Translations under genes and position numbers: made by a program
The notes under the pieces: generated by a model
Told to the model about the DNA's origin: nothing
What the model saw: the letters and a program-made list of their open reading frames with translations, nothing else
Database searches by the model: none
Shown: piece by piece, positions 9,163-15,408 of the stretch
Layout: the number at the start of each line of letters is the position of its first letter
How positions within the stretch are numbered: the first letter of the stretch is position 1
IMG/VR virus record: IMGVR_UViG_3300031787_000979
Location: 1-21,198 of that record
DNA length: 21,198 bases
Source of the DNA: a virus
Reading direction: 5' to 3' (one strand)

Positions 9163-9618
9163 TTAAGACAGGTATGCTGTCCCACCGAATGGTTGAGCCA
9201 TTGTCAGTGTAATTTTGTTAATACTATTATAGTCTATTCCTGTTTCTAATATATCGCCTGCGCTGTTTTTTACAGTTACATTTGGGTTATAGCCCATATT
9301 GTGAACTATTTCAAGGTAGTAGTAGGAGCCTTCGTTTACAACTTGATTGATTGAGAATGGGTATGTTAGTGTGCTTGTGCTAAGCAAATAATTGGTTGCC
9401 CCCGACCAAGAAGCATCGTTGGGCTTTGGGCCATAAAATCTAGTTGTTTGCTTATCATAATAAAAATCGCCTTCAAAGCCCAGGTTGTCTGCTGGAAGGC
9501 CATTTCCGTTTAAAATTGTTTTTCCTCTAGGTCCCTGAGGGCCAGGAGTATTTAAAACAATTTTATTAGTCTGTTCAGTTACTACTACTGTTGGGTTACT
9601 GTTGTTATTTATTGGCAT
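9163..9618 (-). CDS. Fibre/baseplate protein with short collagen-like stretch
   Basis: The start is ATG at 9618, overlapping the previous stop as TGATG; a longer reading from the TTG at 9621 adds one residue and is less likely. The 151-aa protein has an N-terminal strand region, then NTPGPQGPRGKTILNGNG, a short Gly-Pro collagen-like piece. The module EGDFYYDKQTTRFYG, also found in the neighbouring fibre genes, follows. The C-terminal half contains VHNMGYNPNVTVKNSAGD, related to the NLGxREITVQVYD fold at the end of the 472-aa fibre. It is therefore likely a small fibre or adaptor of the same complex. Two or so Gly-x-Pro triplets are too few to form a triple helix on their own. Confidence 0.8.
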   Translation of the reverse strand: MPINNNSNPTVVVTEQTNKIVLNTPGPQGPRGKTILNGNGLPADNLGFEGDFYYDKQTTRFYGPKPNDASWSGATNYLLSTSTLTYPFSINQVVNEGSYYYLEIVHNMGYNPNVTVKNSAGDILETGIDYNSINKITLTMAQPFGGTAYLS

Positions 9619-9965
9619 CAAATGGTTACCGATCTGCTCAACGTTATATATCCTTCAAGCAATTTAGTTTTATTTAAATTACTATCGGTTAGCATAAGAT
9701 CGTATGAGGACTTTGGATAGAATAATTTATTGGTTTGAGTAGGCGTCATCTTAATAGTTAGCTTACCATATAGCTCATCAATAATTATTCCGCCAGCAGG
9801 TGATGTAAGACTAAAGGCTAGCTTGCTTCCGCCTTTTGTATCTCTTACCTGTAATTTTGCTGAACAGTCTGTAAGATTGATTGGATCTCCGTTGTTGTCT
9901 TTATATTCAACGGTAAATGTAAAGGTAGTGTTTTGATCCACTTCCCAATTTTTTTGTCCTGCCAT
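9618..9965 (-). CDS. Beta-sandwich baseplate/tail protein, 115 aa
   Basis: It starts MAGQKNWEVDQNTTFTFTVEY with the SD AGGAG 9 nt upstream, and it is the first gene of the virion operon after the terminator at 9987. The layout is TFTVEYKDNNGDPINLTDCSA, then KLQVRDTKGG, IIIDELYGKLTIKMT, YPKSSYDLMLTDSN and LLEGYITLS. This is a common phage beta-sandwich family found next to fibre genes, resembling the N-terminal part of receptor-binding baseplate proteins (BppU-like). It probably helps to dock fibres to the baseplate. The family is recognised by pattern only; there is no catalytic motif. Confidence 0.78.
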   Translation of the reverse strand: MAGQKNWEVDQNTTFTFTVEYKDNNGDPINLTDCSAKLQVRDTKGGSKLAFSLTSPAGGIIIDELYGKLTIKMTPTQTNKLFYPKSSYDLMLTDSNLNKTKLLEGYITLSRSVTI

Positions 9966-9986
9966 TTGCTAAATCTCCTAAATAGG

Positions 9987-10016
9987 AAAACTCCTATGCC
10001 AATTTTAGCATAGGAG
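9987..10016 (-). terminator. Intrinsic terminator after the holin-like gene
   Basis: On the minus strand a 9-bp perfect stem CTCCTATGC / GCATAGGAG with an 8-nt loop is followed by TTTT. It lies between the holin-like gene (ends 10040) and the virion operon (starts 9965). The U tract is short, so read-through into the virion genes is plausible, and I see no clear promoter between it and 9965. Confidence 0.7.
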
Positions 10017-10039
10017 CTATCCTAATCTGTTACTATTCT

Positions 10040-10264
10040 TTACTTTTTTGTAAAGCCAAATGAGCTTTCATTTGGATTAAGTGCCTTCAAAATAACTGGT
10101 AGACAAGCCGCAATACCACCCTTGATTAAGTCTCCTGGGTCAGTATTTCCAGTCATGTAAAGAGCAATAGCCGCACCTAAAAAGTGACGACCATAGCTTG
10201 CTAACGCTGCTAGAATTTTCTCTTGCATAGTTACCTTTCCATCATTGTTAAGATCTTGTTTCAT
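10040..10264 (-). CDS. Small membrane protein with EF-hand-like loop, holin candidate
   Basis: This 74-aa protein has a strong SD AAGGAGG 7 nt before its ATG. Residues 4-15 (DLNNDGKVTMQE) match all key positions of a 12-residue EF-hand calcium loop: Asp1, Asn3, Asp5, Gly6, hydrophobic 8 and Glu12. Residues about 27-43 and 46-62 are hydrophobic (FLGAAIALYMTG; LIKGGIAACLPVILKAL) and could be two membrane helices. The tail NPNESSFGFTKK is polar and basic at the end. Small phage proteins of this ALASYGRxFLGAxIALY type are known to me from other phages, usually unnamed. A holin or membrane-anchored role is inferred from size and hydrophobicity; the lysis enzyme lies 3 kb away on the other strand. 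Confidence 0.75.
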   Translation of the reverse strand: MKQDLNNDGKVTMQEKILAALASYGRHFLGAAIALYMTGNTDPGDLIKGGIAACLPVILKALNPNESSFGFTKK

Positions 10265-10317
10265 AAGATCCTCCTTATTTCTGGGCCTCGTGCCCAGGAA
10301 TTTTGGGTTTTACCCCA
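10265..10317 (-). promoter_or_regulatory. Structured 5' leader of the holin-like gene
   Basis: From the predicted transcription start near 10317 the minus-strand RNA begins directly with TTGGGGTAAAACCCAA, a hairpin with a 5-bp TTGGG/CCCAA core. CTGGGC-ACGAG-GCCCAG follows, a 6-bp GC-rich hairpin ending 6 nt before the SD AAGGAGG. A hairpin at the very 5' end often protects mRNA from decay; the second could limit access to the SD. Both roles are inferred. Confidence 0.5.
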
Positions 10318-10323
10318 ATATTT

Positions 10324-10352
10324 ATTATATACCTGTTAAGCGGAAATGTCTA
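10324..10352 (-). promoter_or_regulatory. Sigma70-like promoter inside the end of the reductase gene
   Basis: The minus strand reads TAGACA (10352-10347), a 17-nt spacer, then TATAAT (10329-10324), so five of six and six of six consensus matches with ideal spacing. The -35 box overlaps the last codons of the reductase gene. It should drive the holin-like gene, and the virion operon if transcription passes the terminator at 9987. Confidence 0.65.
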
Positions 10353-12270
10353 CTAATTCGCAATTTCCATCTGAACTACATGCTAGCGTAGAGTTAATAG
10401 ATGTTCCATCTTCTGTCTCATAAAAAGATAAATCTTCCCAGCGAATGCTTTTTGGCATTTTGGCAAGGAGATCCTCGTATTCTTCTTTTGTTACTTCTTG
10501 ATAAGGAGCCTGCTTATAAGAGTGATCTGAATGCGGTAAGAATGAAATTCCAGAAACCTCATCAAAATGCTTATATACCCAAGCACCAACTTCCATCCAT
10601 TCATCTTCTTTTACAGAAACTGTAATTGATGGCTTATGCTCACACCATGCACGTTGATAGACTAGCCATGTATTTAAATGATCTAATGCTGTTAAATCAT
10701 TTCTAACAATCGCACCCTCTGGTGCTTTAACTGGAAATGAAAATACGTATGTATCGTTTGGCTTCATAACATCATCTTCTACTGGAATTCCAACTTCCTT
10801 TAAAAATGTAGAGATTGGATCTCCCTTTGAGCCACGAACTGTACGAATGTAATATGGTGAATGCCAAGGATGCATTCCTGAAGATACCCCGACCAATTGA
10901 GACACTGTACCAGAAGGCTTTACGCATGTAATAGCTGCAGACTCAGGAATCCCAATTTTCCCAGCCTCTTCTTTATTAACTTCACGAGCATACTCACGAA
11001 GTCTAGACAAGGCATCTTCCAGTTTATCAAGACCCTGCTTTCCAGAAAAGAACTTATGTCCAAATTGTCCCGTCAATGAAACTCCAAGCAATCTTTCTTC
11101 TTCTGTATTGTCCTTCCAAATTTTACGAAGGTATTTAAAGTCTGTTAGCGTTGATTGCCAAGTTCCAAGAATTGTTGCAAGGCGGACTTTATTTGCAACA
11201 TCTTCATTTGTATCTTTTTCACGTAATACGACTTCTGAAAGATTACAAAACTGGTAAGGACGTAAGATAATTTCTGAGCAGGGGTTAGTTCCATAGTGAA
11301 TATCTGGATCTCTTCTTCCATACTTGGCTGCTTGGGCTTGAGCTGCGGCCACATTGTATATACCTCGTTCTCCTGACTTTGAATCATAAAGATTTTTCCA
11401 TTCTGCTATAAATTGTTCCATCTCTGGCTTGCGAGAGTAAGCAACAGAGTTATTTGAAAGTGCACGTTGAGTATTATTTTCCCACCAGTTACCAGATTTT
11501 GCTGAAGCCATTTCAATATCGTTAATATTAGAAAGAGAAATCATTGCTGAGCGACGAACGCCGCCAACAACAACAACTTCACCAATCTTGCACATAATAT
11601 CATGTGCCTCAATAGGCTTTAGTTGTCTTCCTACTGCGTTTTTAAATTTTGCAATTGTAAAATCAAAAAGATTAATTAATGGTTGTGGTCCAGATGAACG
11701 ACCACCCATTGTCTTAAGTCTTGCACCCGCTGGACGAACTTTTGAAACATCAATTGCTGGAATATGTCCAGTCCATAGCAAAGCAAGTAGTTCACGGTAT
11801 GCCTTGGCCCAACCTTGCTTTGAATCTTCTACAACAATTACTGTATCTGATTTTTCAAGGGCTTCTGGAATAGCAGGAAGCTTGTTAACATACTTGTATT
11901 CAACAGAAAATCCAACTCCAGTACCGCACATAAGAATATACATTGTTTCATCAAACGAACGTGGAGAATCTACTGGAACAAATGAACAATTGTAACCAGC
12001 AACATTATCACGATCTAATGCAGCGCCTGCAGTCATTACAGATCTCATTGACGGCATAACATTTCTATTAAAAACTGCAGACTTTAACTCTTCAATTAAC
12101 TTTGATTCTGGTTCGTATGAATGTTCTTTGAAAAGACGATCTAGCATAAACTCAAAATATCTGTCTACTGTTTCCCCCCATGATTCACGGCGATTCTCTT
12201 CTGGAATCCATCTTGCATAACGTGACAAAGCAATAAAATTTTCGTATGGGTTTTCAATAGTTCTTGACAT
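10336..12270 (-). CDS. nrdJ: Adenosylcobalamin-dependent (class II) ribonucleotide reductase, monomeric type
   Basis: This enzyme reduces ribonucleotides to deoxyribonucleotides for phage DNA synthesis, using vitamin B12 to form a thiyl radical. The 644-aa chain shows the monomeric (Lactobacillus-type) class II pattern. GYNCSFVPVD carries the N-terminal redox Cys95, followed by CGTGVGFSVE. TNPCSEIILRPYQFCNLSE contains Cys331 (radical site), Glu333 and Cys342. ITCVKPSGTVSQLVG is the conserved loop before the end of the barrel. The C-terminal tail carries Cys631 and Cys637 for external reduction. It is shorter than the roughly 740-aa Lactobacillus enzyme, as is usual for phage versions. An oxygen-independent, one-chain enzyme suits a phage whose host makes or imports cobalamin. 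An extended -10 at 12327 lies upstream of the gene. Confidence 0.93.
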   Translation of the reverse strand: MSRTIENPYENFIALSRYARWIPEENRRESWGETVDRYFEFMLDRLFKEHSYEPESKLIEELKSAVFNRNVMPSMRSVMTAGAALDRDNVAGYNCSFVPVDSPRSFDETMYILMCGTGVGFSVEYKYVNKLPAIPEALEKSDTVIVVEDSKQGWAKAYRELLALLWTGHIPAIDVSKVRPAGARLKTMGGRSSGPQPLINLFDFTIAKFKNAVGRQLKPIEAHDIMCKIGEVVVVGGVRRSAMISLSNINDIEMASAKSGNWWENNTQRALSNNSVAYSRKPEMEQFIAEWKNLYDSKSGERGIYNVAAAQAQAAKYGRRDPDIHYGTNPCSEIILRPYQFCNLSEVVLREKDTNEDVANKVRLATILGTWQSTLTDFKYLRKIWKDNTEEERLLGVSLTGQFGHKFFSGKQGLDKLEDALSRLREYAREVNKEEAGKIGIPESAAITCVKPSGTVSQLVGVSSGMHPWHSPYYIRTVRGSKGDPISTFLKEVGIPVEDDVMKPNDTYVFSFPVKAPEGAIVRNDLTALDHLNTWLVYQRAWCEHKPSITVSVKEDEWMEVGAWVYKHFDEVSGISFLPHSDHSYKQAPYQEVTKEEYEDLLAKMPKSIRWEDLSFYETEDGTSINSTLACSSDGNCELVDISA

Positions 12271-12326
12271 TTTTAAATAACACCTTTTCTCCGCCCTGCG
12301 GTTTATGATTTTTTAGTTGAAGTCTA

Positions 12327-12335
12327 ATTCTACCA
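12327..12335 (-). promoter_or_regulatory. Extended -10 promoter upstream of the reductase
   Basis: The minus strand reads TGG TAGAAT, an extended -10 element, 56 nt before the reductase ATG. No convincing -35 is seen (TTCCCC at the right distance), as is common with extended -10 promoters. The same TGGTAGAAT sequence occurs before the oxygenase gene at 15498. Confidence 0.45.
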
Positions 12336-12359
12336 AACTTTAATCTAAAGGGGAAGGGG

Positions 12360-13343
12360 TTATGATATTTTTTTAAATACTTCTTCAAATGCTTTATTAG
12401 TCAACTGGTCCCAATTATATTCCTTATGTATTTCAGTTGACTGAGCATAATAGTATCCAGAATATGCTTTAAAATTAATTGCTGCATCTTCTATCAAATT
12501 AACTAGATGGTTGCTGTCTGGCTTGTAAACTTTTCCAGGATGCATAACATCCCATGGAGAATCTATAAGTGTAGAGTTTAACTTTAGGGGTCCTAAATAT
12601 TTTTTGTAATCTGCCCAGTCGTGTGTTGATATAACTGGCATACCTGTTGCAAGAGCCTGGAATGGAATAAACCCAAATCCTTCTCCATAAGTAGGATAGA
12701 TCATAACATCATGTTGATGATACATGTCTACCAACTCGTTATCCTCTAATTCTCTTTCATCTAATTTAATATTGCTATACATTTCGTGGGGAAGTCCAAG
12801 AATGCTTCCATCTCTATCATATACTCTTATAACGCTAGACTTATGAGCCTTTATTGTTAGTGTGTAGTTGGGATTATTTCCAAACGCTTTTATAAATGCG
12901 TTTACTGTATCTTGTCCGCCTTTTCTTTCTGCTGGTTCTCCAACATGTAAAAACTTTACAACATTTGTAGACTCACGCTTTTTAGGTGACCACATTTGAT
13001 CTATGCCATGCGGGAAAACATTAGATACCTTAAATCCATTATTCTCATATACATCCTTACACCATTGAGATGTTGTCCAAAACTCGTCGCAAGAATTTAT
13101 TTTTTCTCTCCAAGATTCTGGAACAACTGTTGATTCCCATGGAGTATAACCAATCTGATATTGATTTCTATGTAATTTATAATTTGTAGGTTGTGAGAAA
13201 TTAATTTGTAATTTAGCTTTAGGGTTCTGATAAGTTAATCTATGACCCATTTTAGTTAGACATTCTGCTACTTTAAATCCAGCATGGCCGTAACCATTCT
13301 TAGTTGTTAAGTTAGATCTAGGCGTAGAATATGATATTTCCAT
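12360..13343 (-). CDS. GT-B glycosyltransferase, GT4-like
   Basis: This 327-aa protein begins MEISYSTPRSN and lacks membrane segments. The C-terminal Rossmann half shows the GT4 hallmarks: FLHVGEPAERKGG (residues 131-143), a phosphate-loop-like strand, and TYGEGFGFIPFQALATGMPV (218-237) for binding the nucleotide-sugar donor. In the usual EX7E signature both ends are Glu; here the first is Glu221 but the second is Gln229, a change that may alter donor binding. The N-terminal acceptor domain has YTPWESTVVPESW and DEFWTTSQWCKDVY, seen in phage and host glycan transferases. Known phage relatives glycosylate virion proteins, DNA or host envelope glycans; the target here is unknown. It ends 89 nt before the reductase start and is divergent from the lysis gene. 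Confidence 0.88.
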   Translation of the reverse strand: MEISYSTPRSNLTTKNGYGHAGFKVAECLTKMGHRLTYQNPKAKLQINFSQPTNYKLHRNQYQIGYTPWESTVVPESWREKINSCDEFWTTSQWCKDVYENNGFKVSNVFPHGIDQMWSPKKRESTNVVKFLHVGEPAERKGGQDTVNAFIKAFGNNPNYTLTIKAHKSSVIRVYDRDGSILGLPHEMYSNIKLDERELEDNELVDMYHQHDVMIYPTYGEGFGFIPFQALATGMPVISTHDWADYKKYLGPLKLNSTLIDSPWDVMHPGKVYKPDSNHLVNLIEDAAINFKAYSGYYYAQSTEIHKEYNWDQLTNKAFEEVFKKIS

Positions 13344-13365
13344 TTAATCTTTCTGGTTGACTGGC

Positions 13366-13395
13366 TTGACACCTACTGCCAAGTAATGTTATGAT
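13366..13395 (+). promoter_or_regulatory. Strong sigma70-like promoter of the lysis gene
   Basis: TTGACA (13366-13371), an 18-nt spacer and TATGAT (13390-13395). GGTTGACTGG immediately upstream resembles the AGTTGACT core of the 22-bp repeats near 18495, 19263 and 19571. The predicted start near 13402 leaves a leader of about 27 nt with the SD AAAGGAGG. A TATAAT on the opposite strand (13394-13399) could start the divergent glycosyltransferase transcript. Confidence 0.7.
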
Positions 13396-13428
13396 TATAG
13401 TTCGTTATCTCTAAAGGAGGAAATGCCA

Positions 13429-13980
13429 ATGGAGAAAATAAAAGAACGTTTGAGTGATGTTGCTCATAACTGGGCTTATATAGGAATGATAACATTATTT
13501 CTATTTACTGTCCAGCCTGGTCCATCAGAAACTCAAGCTCTTGAGGTGGAAACACCTAAATCAACAGTACAACTAAAGAAAGAAACCTTAGAGAAGTACA
13601 GCACTACTGTATACAAGCCTTCTGAGATGCTAACAGACGGAGAACTAAAAGAACTCCTATCAGCTGTTGGTTTTGAAGGAAAAGCCCTTAAACAGGCTTG
13701 GGCTATTGCTAAGTCAGAATCCAATTCAAGGCCTATGGCTTACAATGGTGACAGGAAAACTGGAGACAGTTCCTACGGAATTTTTCAGATTAATATGTTG
13801 GGTGAACTCGGCATTGATCGTAAAGAAAAATTTGATCTAAAGTCAAACATTTTATTGTTTGACCCAGTAATTAACGCAGAGATAACGTATTATATGACTA
13901 AAGGCGGAACCGATTGGTCATCATGGTCTTCCCTGAATGGGGCAAGATACAAAGAGTTCTTAGCTGAATTCAAAAATTAG
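13429..13980 (+). CDS. Membrane-anchored lytic transglycosylase/lysozyme-like lysis enzyme
   Basis: The second ATG (13429) is chosen because it lies 8 nt after the SD AAAGGAGG (13413-13420), while the ATG at 13423 is only 2 nt away. This gives 183 aa: a basic start, a hydrophobic segment at residues 15-28 (WAYIGMITLFLFTV) that is a signal or single anchor, a linker, and a lysozyme-superfamily domain at about 67-183. AWAIAKSESNSRPMAYNGD carries the likely catalytic Glu97, and SSYGIFQINMLGELG is the typical active-site loop. It should cleave the glycan strands of peptidoglycan, for lysis or for wall entry. The location next to small genes fits an endolysin; an anchored version could also be a signal-anchor-release endolysin. 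Close relatives are resuscitation-factor or transglycosylase-like domains. Confidence 0.85.
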   Translation: MEKIKERLSDVAHNWAYIGMITLFLFTVQPGPSETQALEVETPKSTVQLKKETLEKYSTTVYKPSEMLTDGELKELLSAVGFEGKALKQAWAIAKSESNSRPMAYNGDRKTGDSSYGIFQINMLGELGIDRKEKFDLKSNILLFDPVINAEITYYMTKGGTDWSSWSSLNGARYKEFLAEFKN

Positions 13981-13992
13981 AAGGGTAGGTAT

Positions 13993-14205
13993 ATGAAGAT
14001 ACAGTATGTGTCTAAATACCTACTTCTAGCAGAGAAGGGCCTTGTTCCTAGACTTAAATGTCCTATGGATCAGGGCCCTTTAATGTGCAACGAAACAAAT
14101 GAGGGTATAATTTATTTATACTGCTTATCCTGTCAGTATACGAATAATATTGGATTGGAATTTTATGGAGAACTTAAAAAATCCGTTGACCGAAATTCAA
14201 ACTGA
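13993..14205 (+). CDS. Zinc-ribbon small protein, 70 aa
   Basis: It starts MKIQYVSKYLLLAEKGLVP, 12 nt after the lysis gene, with an AGAAGGG SD-like stretch. It carries LKCPMDQGPLMC and then YLYCLSCQYTNN, so four cysteines arranged as C-x8-C and C-x2-C that could hold zinc like a ribbon. No DNA-binding region beyond the ribbon is visible. Similar tiny zinc-ribbon proteins are common in phage lysis or late clusters, but I know no assigned function. The next gene overlaps its 3' end by 41 nt, so they are read from one transcript. Confidence 0.78.
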   Translation: MKIQYVSKYLLLAEKGLVPRLKCPMDQGPLMCNETNEGIIYLYCLSCQYTNNIGLEFYGELKKSVDRNSN

Positions 14206-14287
14206 TGGCGGGACTATTAAAGAAACAGACGCCATGGGGCGTGAAAAGTTTTGGGAAGACTTAGGAAGGCCAGATGACAGAAAATAA
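14165..14287 (+). CDS. Small acidic protein, 40 aa, overlapping both neighbours
   Basis: ATG at 14165 opens a 40-aa frame (MENLKNPLTEIQTDGG, then MGREKFWEDLGRPDDRK) ending at 14287. It fills the only gap between the zinc-ribbon gene and the next gene and overlaps them by 41 and 14 nt, the tight packing typical of a phage operon. An SD-like GGAA lies 5 nt upstream. A start at the internal ATG 14234 would be shorter. No family is recognised. It is highly charged and has no membrane segment. Confidence 0.6.
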   Translation: MENLKNPLTEIQTDGGTIKETDAMGREKFWEDLGRPDDRK

Positions 14288-14489
14288 TCCAGAGCCTCAA
14301 AATTTAGAAGATAATTTACCTATGGTTAATTATATTATGCTTCATAGAATTTATGACCTACTAACTATAATATCTAATAAAATAGTGGGTGGCGAAGATA
14401 CACAGAAAATGATACAATATCATGAACAGGGGTTCCTACTTGGGCCCACCCCTTCTTATTCAGTTGAGGAAAATAAAGATGGCGAATAA
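14274..14489 (+). CDS. Unrecognised small protein, 71 aa
   Basis: It starts MTENNPEPQNLEDNLPMVNY, inside the end of the 40-aa gene, with an AGGAAGG SD about 7 nt upstream. The N-terminus is acidic; residues about 18-38 (NYIMLHRIYDLLTIISNKI) could be an amphipathic helix; the tail has GFLLGPTPSYSVEEN. It has no cysteine cluster and no clear membrane span. It is part of the overlapping chain of genes after the lysis enzyme. A role in assembly or in adapting lysis is only a guess from position. Confidence 0.72.
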   Translation: MTENNPEPQNLEDNLPMVNYIMLHRIYDLLTIISNKIVGGEDTQKMIQYHEQGFLLGPTPSYSVEENKDGE

Positions 14490-14673
14490 AAACGCAATTG
14501 TAGAAATTATGGTAGAACAGCTTAATATTCAACAGCGTCAGTCGGCAGTAATGCAAAAGCAGGATCTTGTTGAGCTAGAAAAACACTTATTGTCAGTCCA
14601 AGAAGGATACAGACAGATGTGTGGCGGAATGGTAGACGCTTTAATTGCTCGTGGGGCTATCTCTGTAGATTAA
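14479..14673 (+). CDS. Helical small protein, 64 aa
   Basis: The ATG at 14479 (MANKNAIVEIMVEQLN) is preferred because GAGGA sits 8 nt upstream; a longer frame from 14422 would overlap the previous gene much more. The 64-aa product is almost wholly helical, Gln- and Glu-rich in the middle (IQQRQSAVMQKQDLVELEKHLL), with a more hydrophobic end (MVDALIARGAISVD). This suggests a short coiled coil. It overlaps the upstream gene by 11 nt. No family is recognised. Confidence 0.72.
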   Translation: MANKNAIVEIMVEQLNIQQRQSAVMQKQDLVELEKHLLSVQEGYRQMCGGMVDALIARGAISVD

Positions 14674-14679
14674 TAAGAT

Positions 14680-14708
14680 TTGAGTTGTTTTGCCTTAACA
14701 GGTATAAT
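14680..14708 (+). promoter_or_regulatory. Promoter for a leaderless gene
   Basis: TTGAGT (14680-14685), a 17-nt spacer, then TATAAT (14703-14708). The ATG at 14715 is exactly 6 nt after the -10 box, where transcription should begin, so the mRNA would have no leader. Confidence 0.72.
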
Positions 14709-14714
14709 GATTAT

Positions 14715-14876
14715 ATGTCTCCACGTCATTTTTCTAAAACAATGCAAAGCCCTTACTTTCAAAGTAAGTACTACAGGGAAGAAAGTGTTGCTGGAAAAAC
14801 TGAAGCTAAAATAGAAGAGCGTATAGAAAAAATATTCTATACGCTATTATTTTGGAAAAAAAATAAACGTGGCTAA
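14715..14876 (+). CDS. Basic small protein, 53 aa, leaderless
   Basis: Start ATG at 14715 (MSPRHFSKTMQSPYFQSKYY) is chosen because the promoter TTGAGT-17-TATAAT places the transcription start on it and no SD is present. A longer open frame from 14619 overlaps the previous gene and lacks support. The protein is basic (Arg/Lys-rich), with a predicted helix EAKIEERIEKIFYTLLFW and a lysine-rich end. The helix part coincides with a perfect 10-bp inverted repeat at DNA level. It has no known family and might bind nucleic acid or membrane. Confidence 0.6.
   Translation: MSPRHFSKTMQSPYFQSKYYREESVAGKTEAKIEERIEKIFYTLLFWKKNKRG
14819..14844. repeat. Perfect 10-bp inverted repeat inside the 53-aa gene
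   Basis: GCGTATAGAA, a 6-nt loop AAAATA, and TTCTATACGC, followed by TATTATTTT. It resembles an intrinsic terminator but has an AT-rich stem and lies within codons 35-44, so it could also be an attenuator or operator. Confidence 0.6.
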
Positions 14877-14910
14877 ACAAATTAATTTAAAAAGTCTTTA
14901 GAATTAACCA

Positions 14911-14939
14911 TTGACTTTAGATAGAGATTATTTTATACT
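14911..14939 (+). promoter_or_regulatory. Promoter of the candidate small RNA
   Basis: TTGACT (14911-14916), a 17-nt spacer, then TATACT (14934-14939). Five of six matches in each box with ideal spacing. The expected start is near 14946. No ORF with a start signal follows before the terminator at 15010-15041. Confidence 0.72.
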
Positions 14940-14945
14940 TCATAT

Positions 14946-15041
14946 GTACTGGTTGTAGCATCCCACAGATTAAGCTCCCAGTATAATGTGTAGCAATACA
15001 CTAGCAATGCCCATTCGGATCCGCCTCTGAATGGGTTTTTT
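14946..15041 (+). ncRNA. Candidate novel structured small RNA, about 96 nt
   Basis: The unit has its own promoter (14911-14939) and an intrinsic terminator (15010-15041), with no coding frame. Predicted folds are three hairpins. The first is an 8-bp stem (14945-14952 with 14978-14985, one G-U pair) enclosing a 25-nt loop with a possible inner AGC/GCU stem. The second is GUGUA-GCAA-UACAC (14988-15001), a 5-bp stem capped by a GNRA tetraloop. The third is the terminator. Such a layout is typical of trans-acting bacterial small RNAs. I do not recognise a known family; it is not a tRNA. The target is unknown. It could instead be a leader for the gene at 15056 that escapes termination, but that gene has its own -10. 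Confidence 0.6.
15010..15041 (+). terminator. Intrinsic terminator
   Basis: A 7-bp stem CCCATTC / GAATGGG with a 12-nt loop is followed directly by six T residues. It ends the candidate small RNA and isolates it from the gene at 15056. Confidence 0.82.
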
Positions 15042-15049
15042 GCTATAAT
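15041..15049 (+). promoter_or_regulatory. Extended -10 for the leaderless gene at 15056
   Basis: TGC TATAAT (15041-15049), overlapping the end of the terminator T tract. The box ends exactly 6 nt before ATG 15056. No -35 is seen, as usual with the TGN extension. Confidence 0.6.
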
Positions 15050-15055
15050 ATGGAT

Positions 15056-15331
15056 ATGATAAGAACTAGAAATTATACCCTAAATGCTACAACCCCTGTT
15101 GAGCTTTCAATTGAAGATGAAATAAATGTAAAATCAACAATGATAATTTCTAACACAAGTACCAATAAGCATCTAATTATTGGAAATAGCGATATGACCC
15201 CTACAAATTTTGGTATAAGAATTGAACATGATGCACAGCCCGTCACCATTGACTTATATAAAGACGATAGACTGTATGCGCTTGGCGAAGATGGCACAGT
15301 TACCTGTGCTGTAATGATAATCGAAAGATAA
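15056..15331 (+). CDS. Small beta-rich protein, 91 aa, leaderless
   Basis: The ATG at 15056 (MIRTRNYTLNATTPVELSIE) is preferred to the one at 15050 because the TATAAT (15044-15049) places transcription start at 15056; 15050 touches the -10 box. The protein is a run of short strands (MIISNTSTNKHLIIGNSDMT, PVTIDLYKDDRLYALGED, GTVTCAVMIIER), consistent with one small beta-barrel or sandwich. Similar short proteins accompany virion genes in other phages as decoration proteins, but this is only a resemblance of size and strand pattern. It is monocistronic, between the small RNA terminator and a convergent tRNA gene. Confidence 0.78.
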   Translation: MIRTRNYTLNATTPVELSIEDEINVKSTMIISNTSTNKHLIIGNSDMTPTNFGIRIEHDAQPVTIDLYKDDRLYALGEDGTVTCAVMIIER

Positions 15332-15336
15332 TTAAG

Positions 15337-15408
15337 CATCCCTAGAGAGATTCGAACTCCCGACACACAGGGTAGAAACCTGTTGCTCTTCCGCTGAGCT
15401 ATAGAGAT
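15337..15408 (-). tRNA. tRNA-Arg(UCU)
   Basis: The minus strand folds as a complete cloverleaf. The acceptor ATCTCTA pairs with TAGGGAT (one G-U). The D arm is GCTC/GAGC, the anticodon stem ACAGG/CCTGT has the loop TTTCTAC (anticodon TCT), and the T arm is GGGAG-TTCGAAT-CTCTC. The discriminator is G, and CCA is not encoded (next bases are CTT). It reads AGA, a codon favoured by AT-rich genes and found often in the neighbouring genes. Confidence 0.95.

Noticed and set aside
14422-14478. N-terminal extension of the 64-aa helical protein
   Set aside because: It overlaps the upstream gene by 68 nt and lacks an SD; GAGGA supports the ATG at 14479.
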